Part shown: positions 1 to 7,257 of the stretch, in pieces
Position numbering within the stretch: the stretch's first letter is position 1
How the letters are laid out: every line of letters begins with the position of its first letter
Origin: BOKV01 sp041987205
Lineage (GTDB): Bacteria > Pseudomonadota > Alphaproteobacteria > Rhizobiales > Rhizobiaceae
Reading direction: 5' to 3'
Assembly: GCA_041987205.1 (NCBI GenBank)
Contig: JBHIWX010000042.1
Coordinates: 1-33,949, forward strand
Length of the DNA: 33,949 nt
Position numbers and translations under genes: made by a program
The notes under the pieces: model-generated
Told to the model about the DNA's origin: nothing
The model's input: the letters and a program-made list of their open reading frames with translations, nothing else
The model's database searches: none

Positions 1-23
1 AAATCGGCTGGAGGGGCTTTTGA
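1..23 (+). CDS. possible 3' end of visN (partial)
   Basis: The window opens with an in-frame stretch ending in TGA at 21-23. This stop overlaps the TTG start of the next gene at 20-22, the same stop/start overlap used between many genes in this cluster. In rhizobia visN lies immediately upstream of visR, so these few codons may be its tail. Only seven codons are visible and none is diagnostic, so this is inferred from context alone. Confidence 0.25.
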
Positions 24-760
24 ACTGGGCGGCGGTCAGACAGGGCGACCCGTGGGACTACCGCGCAACGGGTGATCTGCTGCGCGCGATCGCACGGGCG
101 AAATCGCCGCGCGACCTCGAAGACCTGTCGATCGAGGTGCTCGACTATTTCCGCTTCGACCATCTTTGCATTGCGCGCAAACCACGGGTCGACAAAAGGT
201 TTTCCGACAGTCTGCTGTTCTTCGGGCGCAATACGGTCCCCGTCGAGGACCTCGACAGCGCGCGCCTGAATACCGTGCTCGCCCGGGCGTTCCGGCATGC
301 CAGCAAGGATGTGGGTTGCCTGCATCTTTCGCTCGATCGGTCCGCGAAAGCGGACGGCACCAATGGCGATCATCTGCCGGATTTCGGCTTGGGCAGCGAG
401 AACGTCTTCTTCTTTCCCGCCGATTCCCCGAAAGGCGGGCGGGGCGTCATCGGCTTTTTCGGCGCCAGGAAATGGACCGATGCGACCGAACTGGCGGAGC
501 TCAACTATATCGCAATGATCCTGTTCGACCGGATCTGCCGGCGAACGCATTCGCCGCATCGGGCGAGCAAGCTGACCAAGCGTGAATATGAGTGCCTCTA
601 CTGGACGGCGGCGGGCAAGACCAGCGCGGAGATCGGCACCATCCTCTCGCTGTCGGAGCACACGATCAACAATTACCTGGTGTCGGTCTGCCACAAGCTC
701 GACTCCGTCAATCGGGCGCATGCGGTCGCCAAGGCCATCCGCCAGGGCATCATTTCCTGA
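20..760 (+). CDS. visR: LuxR-family transcriptional regulator, probable VisR
   Basis: This 246-residue protein has a LuxR-type helix-turn-helix at its C-terminus (about residues 184-246; key stretch LTKREYECLYW, then TSAEIG and SEHTINNYL), after about 170 residues resembling the autoinducer-binding fold of LuxR proteins. In rhizobia VisN and VisR form a heterodimer at the top of the flagellar hierarchy and activate rem. Length and location beside flagellar genes fit VisR. The start is a TTG at 20 with GGAGGGG at 10-16, three bases upstream; because the window begins here, a start further upstream cannot be excluded. The next gene downstream encodes a diguanylate cyclase. A generic LuxR regulator remains possible. 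Confidence 0.7.
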   Translation: MNWAAVRQGDPWDYRATGDLLRAIARAKSPRDLEDLSIEVLDYFRFDHLCIARKPRVDKRFSDSLLFFGRNTVPVEDLDSARLNTVLARAFRHASKDVGCLHLSLDRSAKADGTNGDHLPDFGLGSENVFFFPADSPKGGRGVIGFFGARKWTDATELAELNYIAMILFDRICRRTHSPHRASKLTKREYECLYWTAAGKTSAEIGTILSLSEHTINNYLVSVCHKLDSVNRAHAVAKAIRQGIIS

Positions 761-920
761 AACGGCACGCCTAGTTCCGGCCGCGCCGTCTGGCCGAAGA
801 AGTGATTGATTCGATTCGGAATTGGACTGTGGCGGGCGGTGAATCCAACCCTTCGTTGCCGTTGGGGAAGGTCGGACGGCCGAGCCGAAGATGGCCTAGT
901 GGCCTGTTTTCGTAATTTTT

Positions 921-956
921 GCATGTTTCGACACGGTCCCGTCGCTCGAAACATGC
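921..956. promoter_or_regulatory. 11-bp perfect inverted repeat upstream of GGDEF gene
   Basis: GCATGTTTCGA at 921-931 is the exact reverse complement of TCGAAACATGC at 946-956, with a 14-base loop. No T-tract follows on either strand, so it does not look like an intrinsic terminator. It could be a dimeric repressor operator or a leader hairpin. It lies about 100 bases upstream of the GTG start at 1060. Confidence 0.5.
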
Positions 957-993
957 GCTGCAAGCGTTCTCAGGCGCATATCCGGCCGGAACG

Positions 994-1011
994 CCAGATT
1001 TGCACAAGCTT
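994..1011 (+). promoter_or_regulatory. candidate Rem/FtcR-type tandem element before GGDEF gene (degenerate)
   Basis: CCAGATT at 994-1000 and CAAGCTT at 1005-1011 are half-sites with an 11-base period, matching five of seven positions with each other. The core TTTGCACAAG at 999-1008 differs at two positions from the TTCGCGCAAG found before motA, flgB and flgE. Its last G lies 52 bases before the start codon, within the 44-54 range of the other sites. Confidence 0.35.
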
Positions 1012-1059
1012 CGCAGACGACTCTGCAGGTCCGAATTCCATTTCGGGGAGCGCTTTGCC

Positions 1060-2130
1060 GTGAATGCATTGAATCAAGCAGTTGTACCCGCCGAGTTGTC
1101 GTCCGACGTACCAGCAGATTCGTCGGAACCCGGCGTAACCGTAGAGGACATCGAAGAGCTTCACGAGCTCGCATGGTCCTTTCTGCGGCAATGGGATCTG
1201 CCCCCCAAGCCCTATGCCTACGAGGTGGCCTATGTCTATTTCGAGGGCAACAACAAGAAGATCGTCAACGCCCTGATCGACGACGCCATCGCCAAGTCGA
1301 ATGCGCTGAGCGATTACGAGGTGCGGCAGATCCATGCCGTCCTGCATGGCGACAAGAGTCCGGATCTTTGGAACCAGTTGAGTGACGAGATGCTCAACGT
1401 CAACGCGATCATCGAGCGGCAGACGAACTCCAGCGACCGGTTCTCCAAATCGCTTAACGAGCGCAAGCAACAGATTTCCAACGTCACGACCGTCGATCAG
1501 TTTCGCGACATGATCTCGGGGCTGGTCGGGGAGAACGAGCGCATTCTCGAGGAAACACGGGAACTGCGCGCCGAGCTTAAGCAGTCGAGCGACCAGATCA
1601 GCGAACTCACCAACAAGCTTGAGGAAGCGCGCGGCAAGGAACTCGAGGACGAACTGACGCGGATCGGCAACCGTCGCTATTTCAATGAATCGCTGCACCG
1701 CGAACACCAGTCCGCGCTGCGCGACGGCAAGCCGATGTGTCTGGCGATGGTCGACATCGACTGGTTCAAGAAGATCAACGACACCCATGGCCACGCCGTC
1801 GGCGACGCCGTGCTTTGCTTCATCGCCCGGCTGATCGACTCGAACATCAAGGGCAGGGACCATGTGGCCCGCTTTGGCGGCGAGGAATTCGCGGTGATCC
1901 TGCCCGAAACCGATCTGCGCTCGGCGGTCAGGCTGATCGACAAGATCCGCCGCGACGTGCATGCGCGCAACATCGTGGTGGTCGAGGACGATCTGGATAT
2001 CGGCAAGATCACGGCGTCCTTCGGTGTCGCCGAACTGGAAGCCGGGCAAACGGTCGAGGCGCTGATCAAGCAGGCCGACGAAAAGCTCTACGAGGCCAAG
2101 CGGTCCGGCCGCAACTGCGTCAGGTTCTGA
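1060..2130 (+). CDS. GGDEF-domain diguanylate cyclase
   Basis: Predicted to make cyclic di-GMP from two GTP. The 356-residue product has a helical N-terminal region (about 28-150), a probable coiled coil (about 155-198), then a complete GGDEF domain: DELTRIGNRRYF at 197-208, VDIDWFKKINDTHGH at 231-245 with the metal-binding Asp and substrate-contacting Asn/Asp residues, and the active-site loop GGEEF at 273-277. The inhibitory I-site is degenerate: KGRD stands where RxxD is expected, so product inhibition may be weak. There is no membrane segment. The chosen GTG start at 1060 has GGGGAG at 1045-1050. The 3' end overlaps the convergent J-domain gene by 11 bases. Its position in a flagellar cluster suggests a role in the motile-sessile switch (inference). 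Confidence 0.88.
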   Translation: MNALNQAVVPAELSSDVPADSSEPGVTVEDIEELHELAWSFLRQWDLPPKPYAYEVAYVYFEGNNKKIVNALIDDAIAKSNALSDYEVRQIHAVLHGDKSPDLWNQLSDEMLNVNAIIERQTNSSDRFSKSLNERKQQISNVTTVDQFRDMISGLVGENERILEETRELRAELKQSSDQISELTNKLEEARGKELEDELTRIGNRRYFNESLHREHQSALRDGKPMCLAMVDIDWFKKINDTHGHAVGDAVLCFIARLIDSNIKGRDHVARFGGEEFAVILPETDLRSAVRLIDKIRRDVHARNIVVVEDDLDIGKITASFGVAELEAGQTVEALIKQADEKLYEAKRSGRNCVRF

Positions 2131-2587
2131 CGCGCCGCCGGCTGCGTCGCAGTTCGATCTCCTGATCGATGATCGAATTGGCGAGTTTCATGCGCTCTTC
2201 CGCCCAGCCGCGCCTTTCAGGCGTGGTCCTGTCGGGATGGTTTGCGGCGGCGAAGCGCTTTCGGATCCTGCCCAGATCGGAAAGATCATGCCGGGTCTCG
2301 ATGGCGAGTTCGGCGCGCACATCCTCCGGTGTGATCTTCGGCAGGGCCGGTGGCTCGGGCTCCGGGCGTTCAGGCTCGGGCGCTTCGGCGAGGAAATCGA
2401 GAAAGTCCGAGGGTTTCGCCGGGCCACGCGAGCGTTTGCGGGTTTCTCCGACATGCCAGAACGGCATGTACCGGCCGCCGGTGCGCCGTGTGGTTTCGCC
2501 ATCCGAGCGCCCGTCCTCGGTCATCAGCGTTTCGAGAATGCGCCAGAACGCGCCGTCCGTTCCGGAGTTCCTGGCAGTCTGCTTCAT
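2120..2587 (-). CDS. J-domain-like protein
   Basis: A 155-residue protein whose C-terminus resembles a DnaJ J-domain (about residues 88-145): a helix RIRKRFAAANHPD with the signature HPD at 117-119, then a third helix ending MKLANSIID. J-domains stimulate the ATPase of DnaK-type chaperones. The N-terminal half is not recognised, apart from a Pro/Glu-rich linker (about 69-84). The ATG at 2587 is chosen because the upstream open extension is arginine/serine-rich and unlike a real N-terminus; a GGGACG lies upstream. It lies convergent to the diguanylate cyclase gene and codirectional with the small membrane protein and fliI. Any flagellar role is unproven. Confidence 0.7.
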   Translation of the reverse strand: MKQTARNSGTDGAFWRILETLMTEDGRSDGETTRRTGGRYMPFWHVGETRKRSRGPAKPSDFLDFLAEAPEPERPEPEPPALPKITPEDVRAELAIETRHDLSDLGRIRKRFAAANHPDRTTPERRGWAEERMKLANSIIDQEIELRRSRRRVRT

Positions 2588-2669
2588 GCGTTTTCGTCCC
2601 GCTGTCGAATGGCGGGAAGGGTGAACGAGAAAGGTAACCGAAGCGTAAGCGACGTAATTCGGGGGAATG

Positions 2670-2897
2670 TCAGCCGAGGCCGTAGACGAGTGCGACCGCG
2701 ACAAAGCAGCAGATGCCACCCGCGAACATTCCGGTCATGAAGGCGGAATAGAAGCCCTGTGCAGAGGGCTGTGGTTCGGCCCGAGCCGGCTGCAGCGTAT
2801 GGTCCAGCGCCTCAACCAGCGCGCGACGCATCTCCTCGCTCGACAGCTTGTCGATCGGCTTGTTCCGCCAGCGGATGGTACACTCGTTCGTACTCAT
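2670..2897 (-). CDS. small hypothetical membrane protein (75 aa)
   Basis: Not recognised as a named family. It has a hydrophilic N-terminal half (about 1-47, including a Ser-Glu-Glu-Met helix and a Pro/Gln-rich stretch) and one C-terminal hydrophobic segment (about 51-73; FMTGMFAGGICCFVAVALVY) followed by only two residues, so it could be a tail-anchored inner-membrane protein. The ATG at 2897 is the obvious start. It sits between fliI and the J-domain gene on the same strand. Size and gene-like composition support it as real. Confidence 0.6.
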   Translation of the reverse strand: MSTNECTIRWRNKPIDKLSSEEMRRALVEALDHTLQPARAEPQPSAQGFYSAFMTGMFAGGICCFVAVALVYGLG

Positions 2898-3146
2898 GCC
2901 TGCAACTACGCATGCGTCGTACCACCGGTTCCCCGCTTGTCCTGTCCGAGGCTCAACCTACTGTAATTAAAGCGTTTTGCGAGTGAAAAAGGTTAAAAAT
3001 CGGGTAAGCACAGGGTTAACAACGCCCCAATCAGCACGCGGCTCTGTCCTGAAACCGGTCAGGCAGCGGCGGGTGTGCCCCTGTGGCGTGCCAGATTGGA
3101 ACAGTACGGTGATGCCCGGAATGTTTCGAAACGGATGTCGGAGCGC
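2898..3146. other. intergenic region between fliI and the small membrane protein gene
   Basis: This 249-base stretch is relatively AT-rich in its middle (about 2960-3020), likely the promoter region of the minus-strand 75-residue gene. It contains a 10-bp palindrome ACGCATGCGT at 2908-2917, a 10-bp palindrome GTTTCGAAAC at 3123-3132, and TTAA-N7-GTAA at 2993-3007, one mismatch from a CtrA-type TTAA-N7-TTAA site. No gene is seen. Confidence 0.5.
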
Positions 3147-3157
3147 CTATCCGACGT
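3135..3157 (-). terminator. weak hairpin at the end of fliI
   Basis: GTCGGA at 3137-3142 pairs with TCCGAC at 3150-3155, extendable by one more pair across a G-T step, and straddles the fliI stop codon (3147-3149). No strong T-tract follows on the minus strand, so it may be a weak or Rho-assisted 3' end rather than a classical terminator. Confidence 0.3.
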
Positions 3158-4733
3158 TCCCCTGAAACGCGACCTGTCCGACGTCGTTTTGGCCGGGTAA
3201 CTGCCCACCCGCCTGTCCACCTTGCTGCCCGCCTGCCTGCCCACCTATTTGGCCACCCATTTGCGCGGGCGCGCGGGTGCCGGCGAGTGCAACCACCCCT
3301 TCCAGCCACTCGAAGGGGTCCTGATCGCCGGCCGCAACCGTGCGCTCGCCCTGCGAGAGGAAGGCGTAGATCTGCGGCACCAGTTTCAGTGCGGTGTCGA
3401 CGAATTCGTCGGCGCCGGGGACATAACCACCCAGCCTGCGCATCTCGTCGGCCTGTTCGTAGGTGGTGATCAGGCGCCGCGCTTCGCGGACAAGCTGGCG
3501 CTGGCGCTCGTCATGGGCGATGTCCGAAAGCCTCGACAGCGACATCGGGATGTCGATCGCCGGGAAGCGGCCCATGGCGGCAATCGACCGATCGAGCACG
3601 ACATGGCCGTCGAGAATGCCGCGTACGGCGTCAGCGACGGGTTCGTTGTGATCGTCGCCATCGACCAGCACCGAGAAGATGCCGGTGATCGTGCCGCGTC
3701 CTTCGCCGGGACCGGCACGTTCCAGCAGATGCGAGAGCGAGGAATAGAGCAGGGTGGTGTGGCCGCGGACGACCGGCATCTCGCCGGCGGCAAGCCCGAC
3801 CTCACGGATGGCGTGGGCGAAGCGCGTCAGACTGTCGACGATCAGCAGGACGCGGTCACCCCTATCGCGAAAATACTCCGCGGCCAGCATGGCGGTGTTG
3901 GCCGCCAGGATGCGCATGGAGGGCGCCTCGTCGCCGGTGGATGCGATGACGGTGGCGTTTCGCGCGCCGTCGCCCAGCCGGTCCTCGACGAATTCGCGTA
4001 CCTCGCGGCCGCGCTCGCCGATCAGGCCTACGACCACCGTGTCGAAGCCGTGCGAATTGACCAGCAACGAGAGCAAATGTGACTTGCCGGTGCCCGCGCC
4101 GCCGAAAATGCCGATGCGCTGGCCGTGGCAGATCGGCACGAAGAGGTCGATGGCACGCACGCCGGTGTCCGCCCTGCGGGTGATCCGGGCGCGCTTCATC
4201 GCGTCGGGGGGCGGTCGATACGGATCGAGCGCGGTCTTGCCGGGCGCGAGGGACGGGCCGCCATCGAGCGGTTGGCCCAGCGCGTCGAGCACGCGGCCCT
4301 TCCAGGCTTCGCTGGGGCGCACGAATACGGGCCCAAGCAATTGCACCGGATCGCCGACCTTGGCGTTGACGCTCGCGGTCATCGGCTTGGCGGTCACCGT
4401 GTCGGGATTGGCCGCGATGATCTGGGCATGCCAGGTGGCCGCGCCGCTGCCGACGGACAAGAGATCGCCAAGGCCGCACCATTTCGACAGGCCCTCGACG
4501 ATCACGGCGTTCTGGCGCACCGACAGCACCCGGCCGCAGCGCGCGGTCAGCGGTTCGTCGCCGCCGAGCAGGTTCGCGGTTTCGAGCAAGGCGGCGAGCG
4601 TCGGAAACCGGTCGGCGGGCGGACTGGTCGTCCCGTCGAGCGCGAAACGTTCGCGCAGGGCGTGCAGCCGTGCCTCACCAGGCGAGGCGGAGGCCTCGGA
4701 GTTTGTCTGCGGGCGGTCGGTGATCTGCGTCAC
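3147..4733 (-). CDS. fliI: flagellar export ATPase FliI
   Basis: Energises the flagellar type III export apparatus at the cytoplasmic face. The 528-residue protein carries Walker A GGAGTGKS (211-218), GERGREV (239-245) and Walker B VLLIVD (295-300), followed by the SLTRFAHAIREVGLAAGE stretch typical of FliI/SctN ATPases. The start is a GTG at 4733 overlapping the flgF stop (GTGA), implying translational coupling. It is longer than typical FliI proteins (about 440-470 residues): there is an extra N-terminus of about 30 residues and a C-terminal Gly-Gly-Gln repeat tail (about 492-511) not part of the ATPase fold. Its regulator fliH-like gene lies far away at 21.9 kb. Confidence 0.96.
   Translation of the reverse strand: MTQITDRPQTNSEASASPGEARLHALRERFALDGTTSPPADRFPTLAALLETANLLGGDEPLTARCGRVLSVRQNAVIVEGLSKWCGLGDLLSVGSGAATWHAQIIAANPDTVTAKPMTASVNAKVGDPVQLLGPVFVRPSEAWKGRVLDALGQPLDGGPSLAPGKTALDPYRPPPDAMKRARITRRADTGVRAIDLFVPICHGQRIGIFGGAGTGKSHLLSLLVNSHGFDTVVVGLIGERGREVREFVEDRLGDGARNATVIASTGDEAPSMRILAANTAMLAAEYFRDRGDRVLLIVDSLTRFAHAIREVGLAAGEMPVVRGHTTLLYSSLSHLLERAGPGEGRGTITGIFSVLVDGDDHNEPVADAVRGILDGHVVLDRSIAAMGRFPAIDIPMSLSRLSDIAHDERQRQLVREARRLITTYEQADEMRRLGGYVPGADEFVDTALKLVPQIYAFLSQGERTVAAGDQDPFEWLEGVVALAGTRAPAQMGGQIGGQAGGQQGGQAGGQLPGQNDVGQVAFQGNVG
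3201..3260 (-). repeat. in-frame 12-base repeats encoding a Gly-Gly-Gln tail of FliI
   Basis: Five consecutive 12-base units near the 3' end of fliI encode GGQ preceded by one variable residue (M, I, A, Q, A), residues 492-511. Third positions vary between units. A further 17 residues follow, also Gln/Gly-rich. Confidence 0.75.
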
Positions 4734-5458
4734 CCTTGCGGCTCGCCGATTTCACGAACGGTCCGGTCGATCGAGTCCTCCGAATCTTTCACCGCAGCGT
4801 TCAGGCTCTCGAAATAGCGCTGGACGGTGATCAGATGCGCCATCTGGGCGAGCGGATCGACATTGGAGGTTTCCACGAAGCCCTGCGAGACCTTTGTCGC
4901 GCCGCCAGGCGCGATCGGCACAGGTTCGCTCTTGGTGAAGAAGGCCGAGTTCTCGAAACGCGAACTGATCTCGTCTTCCGACAGTTCGAAGACGCCGATA
5001 TTGCCCACGATCCGGTCGTTCTGCCGGATGCGGCCGTCGGCGGTGATCTCGATGTCGCCACCATCCGGGTTGAGCACGATGGGCGCCTGGCCGGCGTCGA
5101 GCACCGGGTAGTTGTCGACGCTGCGCAGCTCACCGAAGGTGTCGATCTTCAATCTTCCGTCGCGCGTATAGGCGGTGCCCTGCGGGGTCTCGATGGCGAA
5201 CCAGCCCGGCCCCGACAGGGAGATGTCGAGCGGGTTGCCCGTGCGGTCGAGCGTGCCCTGAGTCGGGGAGGGTGTGATCTTGCCGACGGAGGGGAAGTTG
5301 ATCCCGTCGGATTCGGCGCTGTTGACCAGCGTGTCGAACTTGATCGATTCGGCGCGGAAGCCGACCGTGTTCATGTTGGCGACGTTGTTGGCGATGGTGT
5401 CGAGCTGGTGCTGCATCACCCGCTGGGCGGCAAGCGCGATGTAGATTGAAGACTGCAT
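4730..5458 (-). CDS. flgF: flagellar proximal rod protein FlgF
   Basis: A rod subunit. The 242-residue protein has the N-terminal rod/hook signature (DTIANNVANMNTVGFRAE, residues 20-37) and the C-terminal flg_bbr helix (GFVETSNVDPLAQMAHLITV, then RYFESL), typical of FlgF/FlgG. Its length and weak overall similarity to the FlgG in this window argue for FlgF. The ATG at 5458 starts three bases after the DUF1217 stop; the stop overlaps the fliI GTG. The DUF1217-flgF-fliI order matches rhizobial clusters as I remember them. Confidence 0.93.
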   Translation of the reverse strand: MQSSIYIALAAQRVMQHQLDTIANNVANMNTVGFRAESIKFDTLVNSAESDGINFPSVGKITPSPTQGTLDRTGNPLDISLSGPGWFAIETPQGTAYTRDGRLKIDTFGELRSVDNYPVLDAGQAPIVLNPDGGDIEITADGRIRQNDRIVGNIGVFELSEDEISSRFENSAFFTKSEPVPIAPGGATKVSQGFVETSNVDPLAQMAHLITVQRYFESLNAAVKDSEDSIDRTVREIGEPQG

Positions 5459-5461
5459 GGT

Positions 5462-6235
5462 TCAGCGCCCCGTCTTGAGGGTCTGGATGGCGGCCAGAAG
5501 GTCTTGCGACACGGTCTGCACGCCGGAAACCAGCGGCACGATGGAGGGAACGGAGACGCTGTCGGGGTTTTCCAGATCCCACATGGTCACGAAGCGCTCG
5601 AGGAAGGTGTCCAGTTCCTCGGGATCGGAAAGGTTCTCGATGTCGAGGCGTTCCGAGATCATGTCGGCCTGTTTCTCGATGTCCATCAGTGCGGTTTCCT
5701 TCGGGATTCCCAGCGCGGTACGCACGACCTGCGACAACGCGGTGTCGGCGAGAATGTCGTACGGGGAATCGATATCCCCGGCACGGCGGGCGAAATAGAG
5801 CGCCAGCCTGGCGCCTTTATTGGCATCGCCGGCCGCCACTTCCATCTGCTGCTGGTGGTACTTGTCGACCGTCCCGGAGCGCGTGCGCTCGAAGGTCGTG
5901 GTCGTATCGCCATAGCGGGCGAAGTTGAAATCCTGTGCGAACTCGAAATAGCGCCGGTCGGTCAGGCGGTTGGCCAGCGAACCGGAATTGTCGATGCCTT
6001 CCTCGAGGACCTTGCGGATGAACGCCTTGGCGTAGGACATCTCGCCCAGGCCGTAAGCCTCCATCGCATAGTTCACCAGCCGGCTGTCGGCCATGAAGGC
6101 ATCGAGCGAATCGACCTCCTCGATCTTCGACAGGTAATATTCGGTTTCGCGGGCGACCGGCGGCTTTTTCGCCACCGAATCGAGCATGCGATCGACGTTC
6201 TGCGTATAGAGCCTGTAGGTGACTGCCGCCGTCAT
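5462..6235 (-). CDS. DUF1217 family flagellar-cluster protein
   Basis: A 257-residue, largely helical, soluble-looking protein with no signal peptide or membrane segment. It matches the DUF1217 family that in rhizobia sits beside flgF and fliI; characteristic stretches are DSLDAFMADSRLVNYAMEAYGL (first part of the protein) and a repeated pattern of RYFEFAQDFNFA, ALGIP and DPEELDTFLERF. Its biochemical role is unknown, with a cytoplasmic or export-related part in flagellar assembly inferred from linkage. It is the first gene of the minus-strand block, divergent from motA. Confidence 0.8.
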   Translation of the reverse strand: MTAAVTYRLYTQNVDRMLDSVAKKPPVARETEYYLSKIEEVDSLDAFMADSRLVNYAMEAYGLGEMSYAKAFIRKVLEEGIDNSGSLANRLTDRRYFEFAQDFNFARYGDTTTTFERTRSGTVDKYHQQQMEVAAGDANKGARLALYFARRAGDIDSPYDILADTALSQVVRTALGIPKETALMDIEKQADMISERLDIENLSDPEELDTFLERFVTMWDLENPDSVSVPSIVPLVSGVQTVSQDLLAAIQTLKTGR

Positions 6236-6295
6236 GACTGGTTCGCGCCCGTGCTATTGCCGAGCCCGAAGCCTATTTCGGGGAACTTTTCCGAA

Positions 6296-6327
6296 GCTTG
6301 CGCGACGCGATCAAGTTTCGCGCAAGC
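6296..6327. promoter_or_regulatory. 10-bp inverted repeat containing candidate Rem/FtcR elements between divergent operons
   Basis: GCTTGCGCGA at 6296-6305 is the reverse complement of TCGCGCAAGC at 6318-6327. The plus-strand arm is part of the tandem element CAAGTTT (6312-6318) / CAAGCCC (6323-6329) with an 11-base period. Its last G (6326) is 53 bases before the motA start. The other arm points at the DUF1217-flgF-fliI operon, 62 bases from its ATG. One element could thus serve both directions. Confidence 0.5.
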
Positions 6328-6378
6328 CCCCGGACCTACCGTCGCCATCGTGTTCAATTCAACGACTGGGTGACGGCC

Positions 6379-7251
6379 TTGACCATCATTGTCGGCTTGT
6401 TCGTGACGATGGCCTGCCTGCTGGGCGGCTATGTGGCCATGGGCGGGCACGTGGAAGTACTTATTCAGCCATGGGAATTCGTCATCATCGGCGGGTCGGC
6501 GCTGGGAACCTTCATCGTCGCCAATTCCATGCCGGTGATCACGGATTCCGGAAAGGCCGTGCTGGAAGTGTTTCGGGGGTCTGCTCCCAAGGAGCGCGAT
6601 TTCCTCGACGTGCTGGCGCTGCTGCACGCGCTGATGCGCGAGATGCGTTCCAAGACGCGCACCGAGGTCGAGGCCCATATCGACGCCCCGGAGGAATCGG
6701 CGATATTTCAGGCCTACCCGAAGATCCTGGCCAACAAGGACCTGAAATACTTCATCTGCGACTATGTCCGGCTGATCCTGCTCGGCAATGCCCGTCCGCA
6801 CGAGATCGAGGCGTTGATGGAAGAGGAGATCCAGACCATCGGTCGCGACAGGCTGAAGCCCTATCACGCCATCCAGGCGGTGGCCGACGGGCTTCCCGCG
6901 CTCGGTATCGTTGCGGCCGTTCTCGGCGTCATCAAGGCGATGGGCGCCCTCGACCAGTCGCCGGAAATCCTGGGGCATCTGATCGGCGCCGCACTGGTCG
7001 GCACCTTCGCCGGCATCTTCATGTCGTATGGCATGGCCGGGCCGATCGCCAGCAAGATCAAGGTGGTGCGCGAGAAGCAGAACCGTATCTACATCATCGT
7101 CAAGCAGACGCTGATCGCCTTCATGAGCGGTGCCACGCCGCAGATCGCACTGGAATTCGGCCGCAAGGCGATCTCGTCAAAGGATCGTCCCTCGATCGAC
7201 GTGGTTGAGGAGCAGGCGATCGCCGCTCCCGTCAAGGTGGCGGCGGAATAG
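6379..7251 (+). CDS. motA: flagellar motor stator protein MotA
   Basis: Proton-channel stator subunit in the inner membrane that transmits torque to FliG. I choose the TTG at 6379 (GGGTGA at 6367-6372, six bases upstream) because the 290-residue product then places Arg90, Glu98, Pro173 and Pro222 at exactly the Escherichia coli MotA numbers for its key cytoplasmic charges and channel prolines. The reading frame is open further upstream (TTG 6298, GTG 6370), but this extra N-terminus is charged and unlike MotA. Four membrane segments are visible (about 2-21, 33-50, 172-190, 200-222). First gene of the motA-fliM-x-fliN-fliG-flhB operon. Confidence 0.94.
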   Translation: MTIIVGLFVTMACLLGGYVAMGGHVEVLIQPWEFVIIGGSALGTFIVANSMPVITDSGKAVLEVFRGSAPKERDFLDVLALLHALMREMRSKTRTEVEAHIDAPEESAIFQAYPKILANKDLKYFICDYVRLILLGNARPHEIEALMEEEIQTIGRDRLKPYHAIQAVADGLPALGIVAAVLGVIKAMGALDQSPEILGHLIGAALVGTFAGIFMSYGMAGPIASKIKVVREKQNRIYIIVKQTLIAFMSGATPQIALEFGRKAISSKDRPSIDVVEEQAIAAPVKVAAE

Positions 7252-7257
7252 CGCGCC

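Larger units (their letters stand above)
761..1059. other. intergenic region upstream of the diguanylate cyclase gene
   Basis: No convincing gene is seen in these 299 bases. They hold an 11-bp perfect inverted repeat (921-931 with 946-956) and, closer to the next gene, a degenerate copy of the tandem element found before the flagellar operons (994-1011). Both are listed separately. An in-frame upstream extension of the next gene begins at 919, but it has no ribosome binding site and an unconvincing composition. Confidence 0.6.

Noticed and set aside
970..2049. 359-codon open frame on the minus strand opposite the diguanylate cyclase gene
   Set aside because: Antisense shadow of a GGDEF gene with all its motifs; the translated product has no recognisable domain.
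2993..3007. TTAA-N7-GTAA near fliI as a CtrA site
   Set aside because: One half-site is imperfect and the region is AT-rich; not strong enough for a separate feature.
6298..6378. Longer MotA N-terminus starting at TTG 6298 or GTG 6370
   Set aside because: The extra residues are charged and overlap the regulatory inverted repeat; only the TTG 6379 start places Arg90, Glu98, Pro173 and Pro222 at the E. coli numbering.
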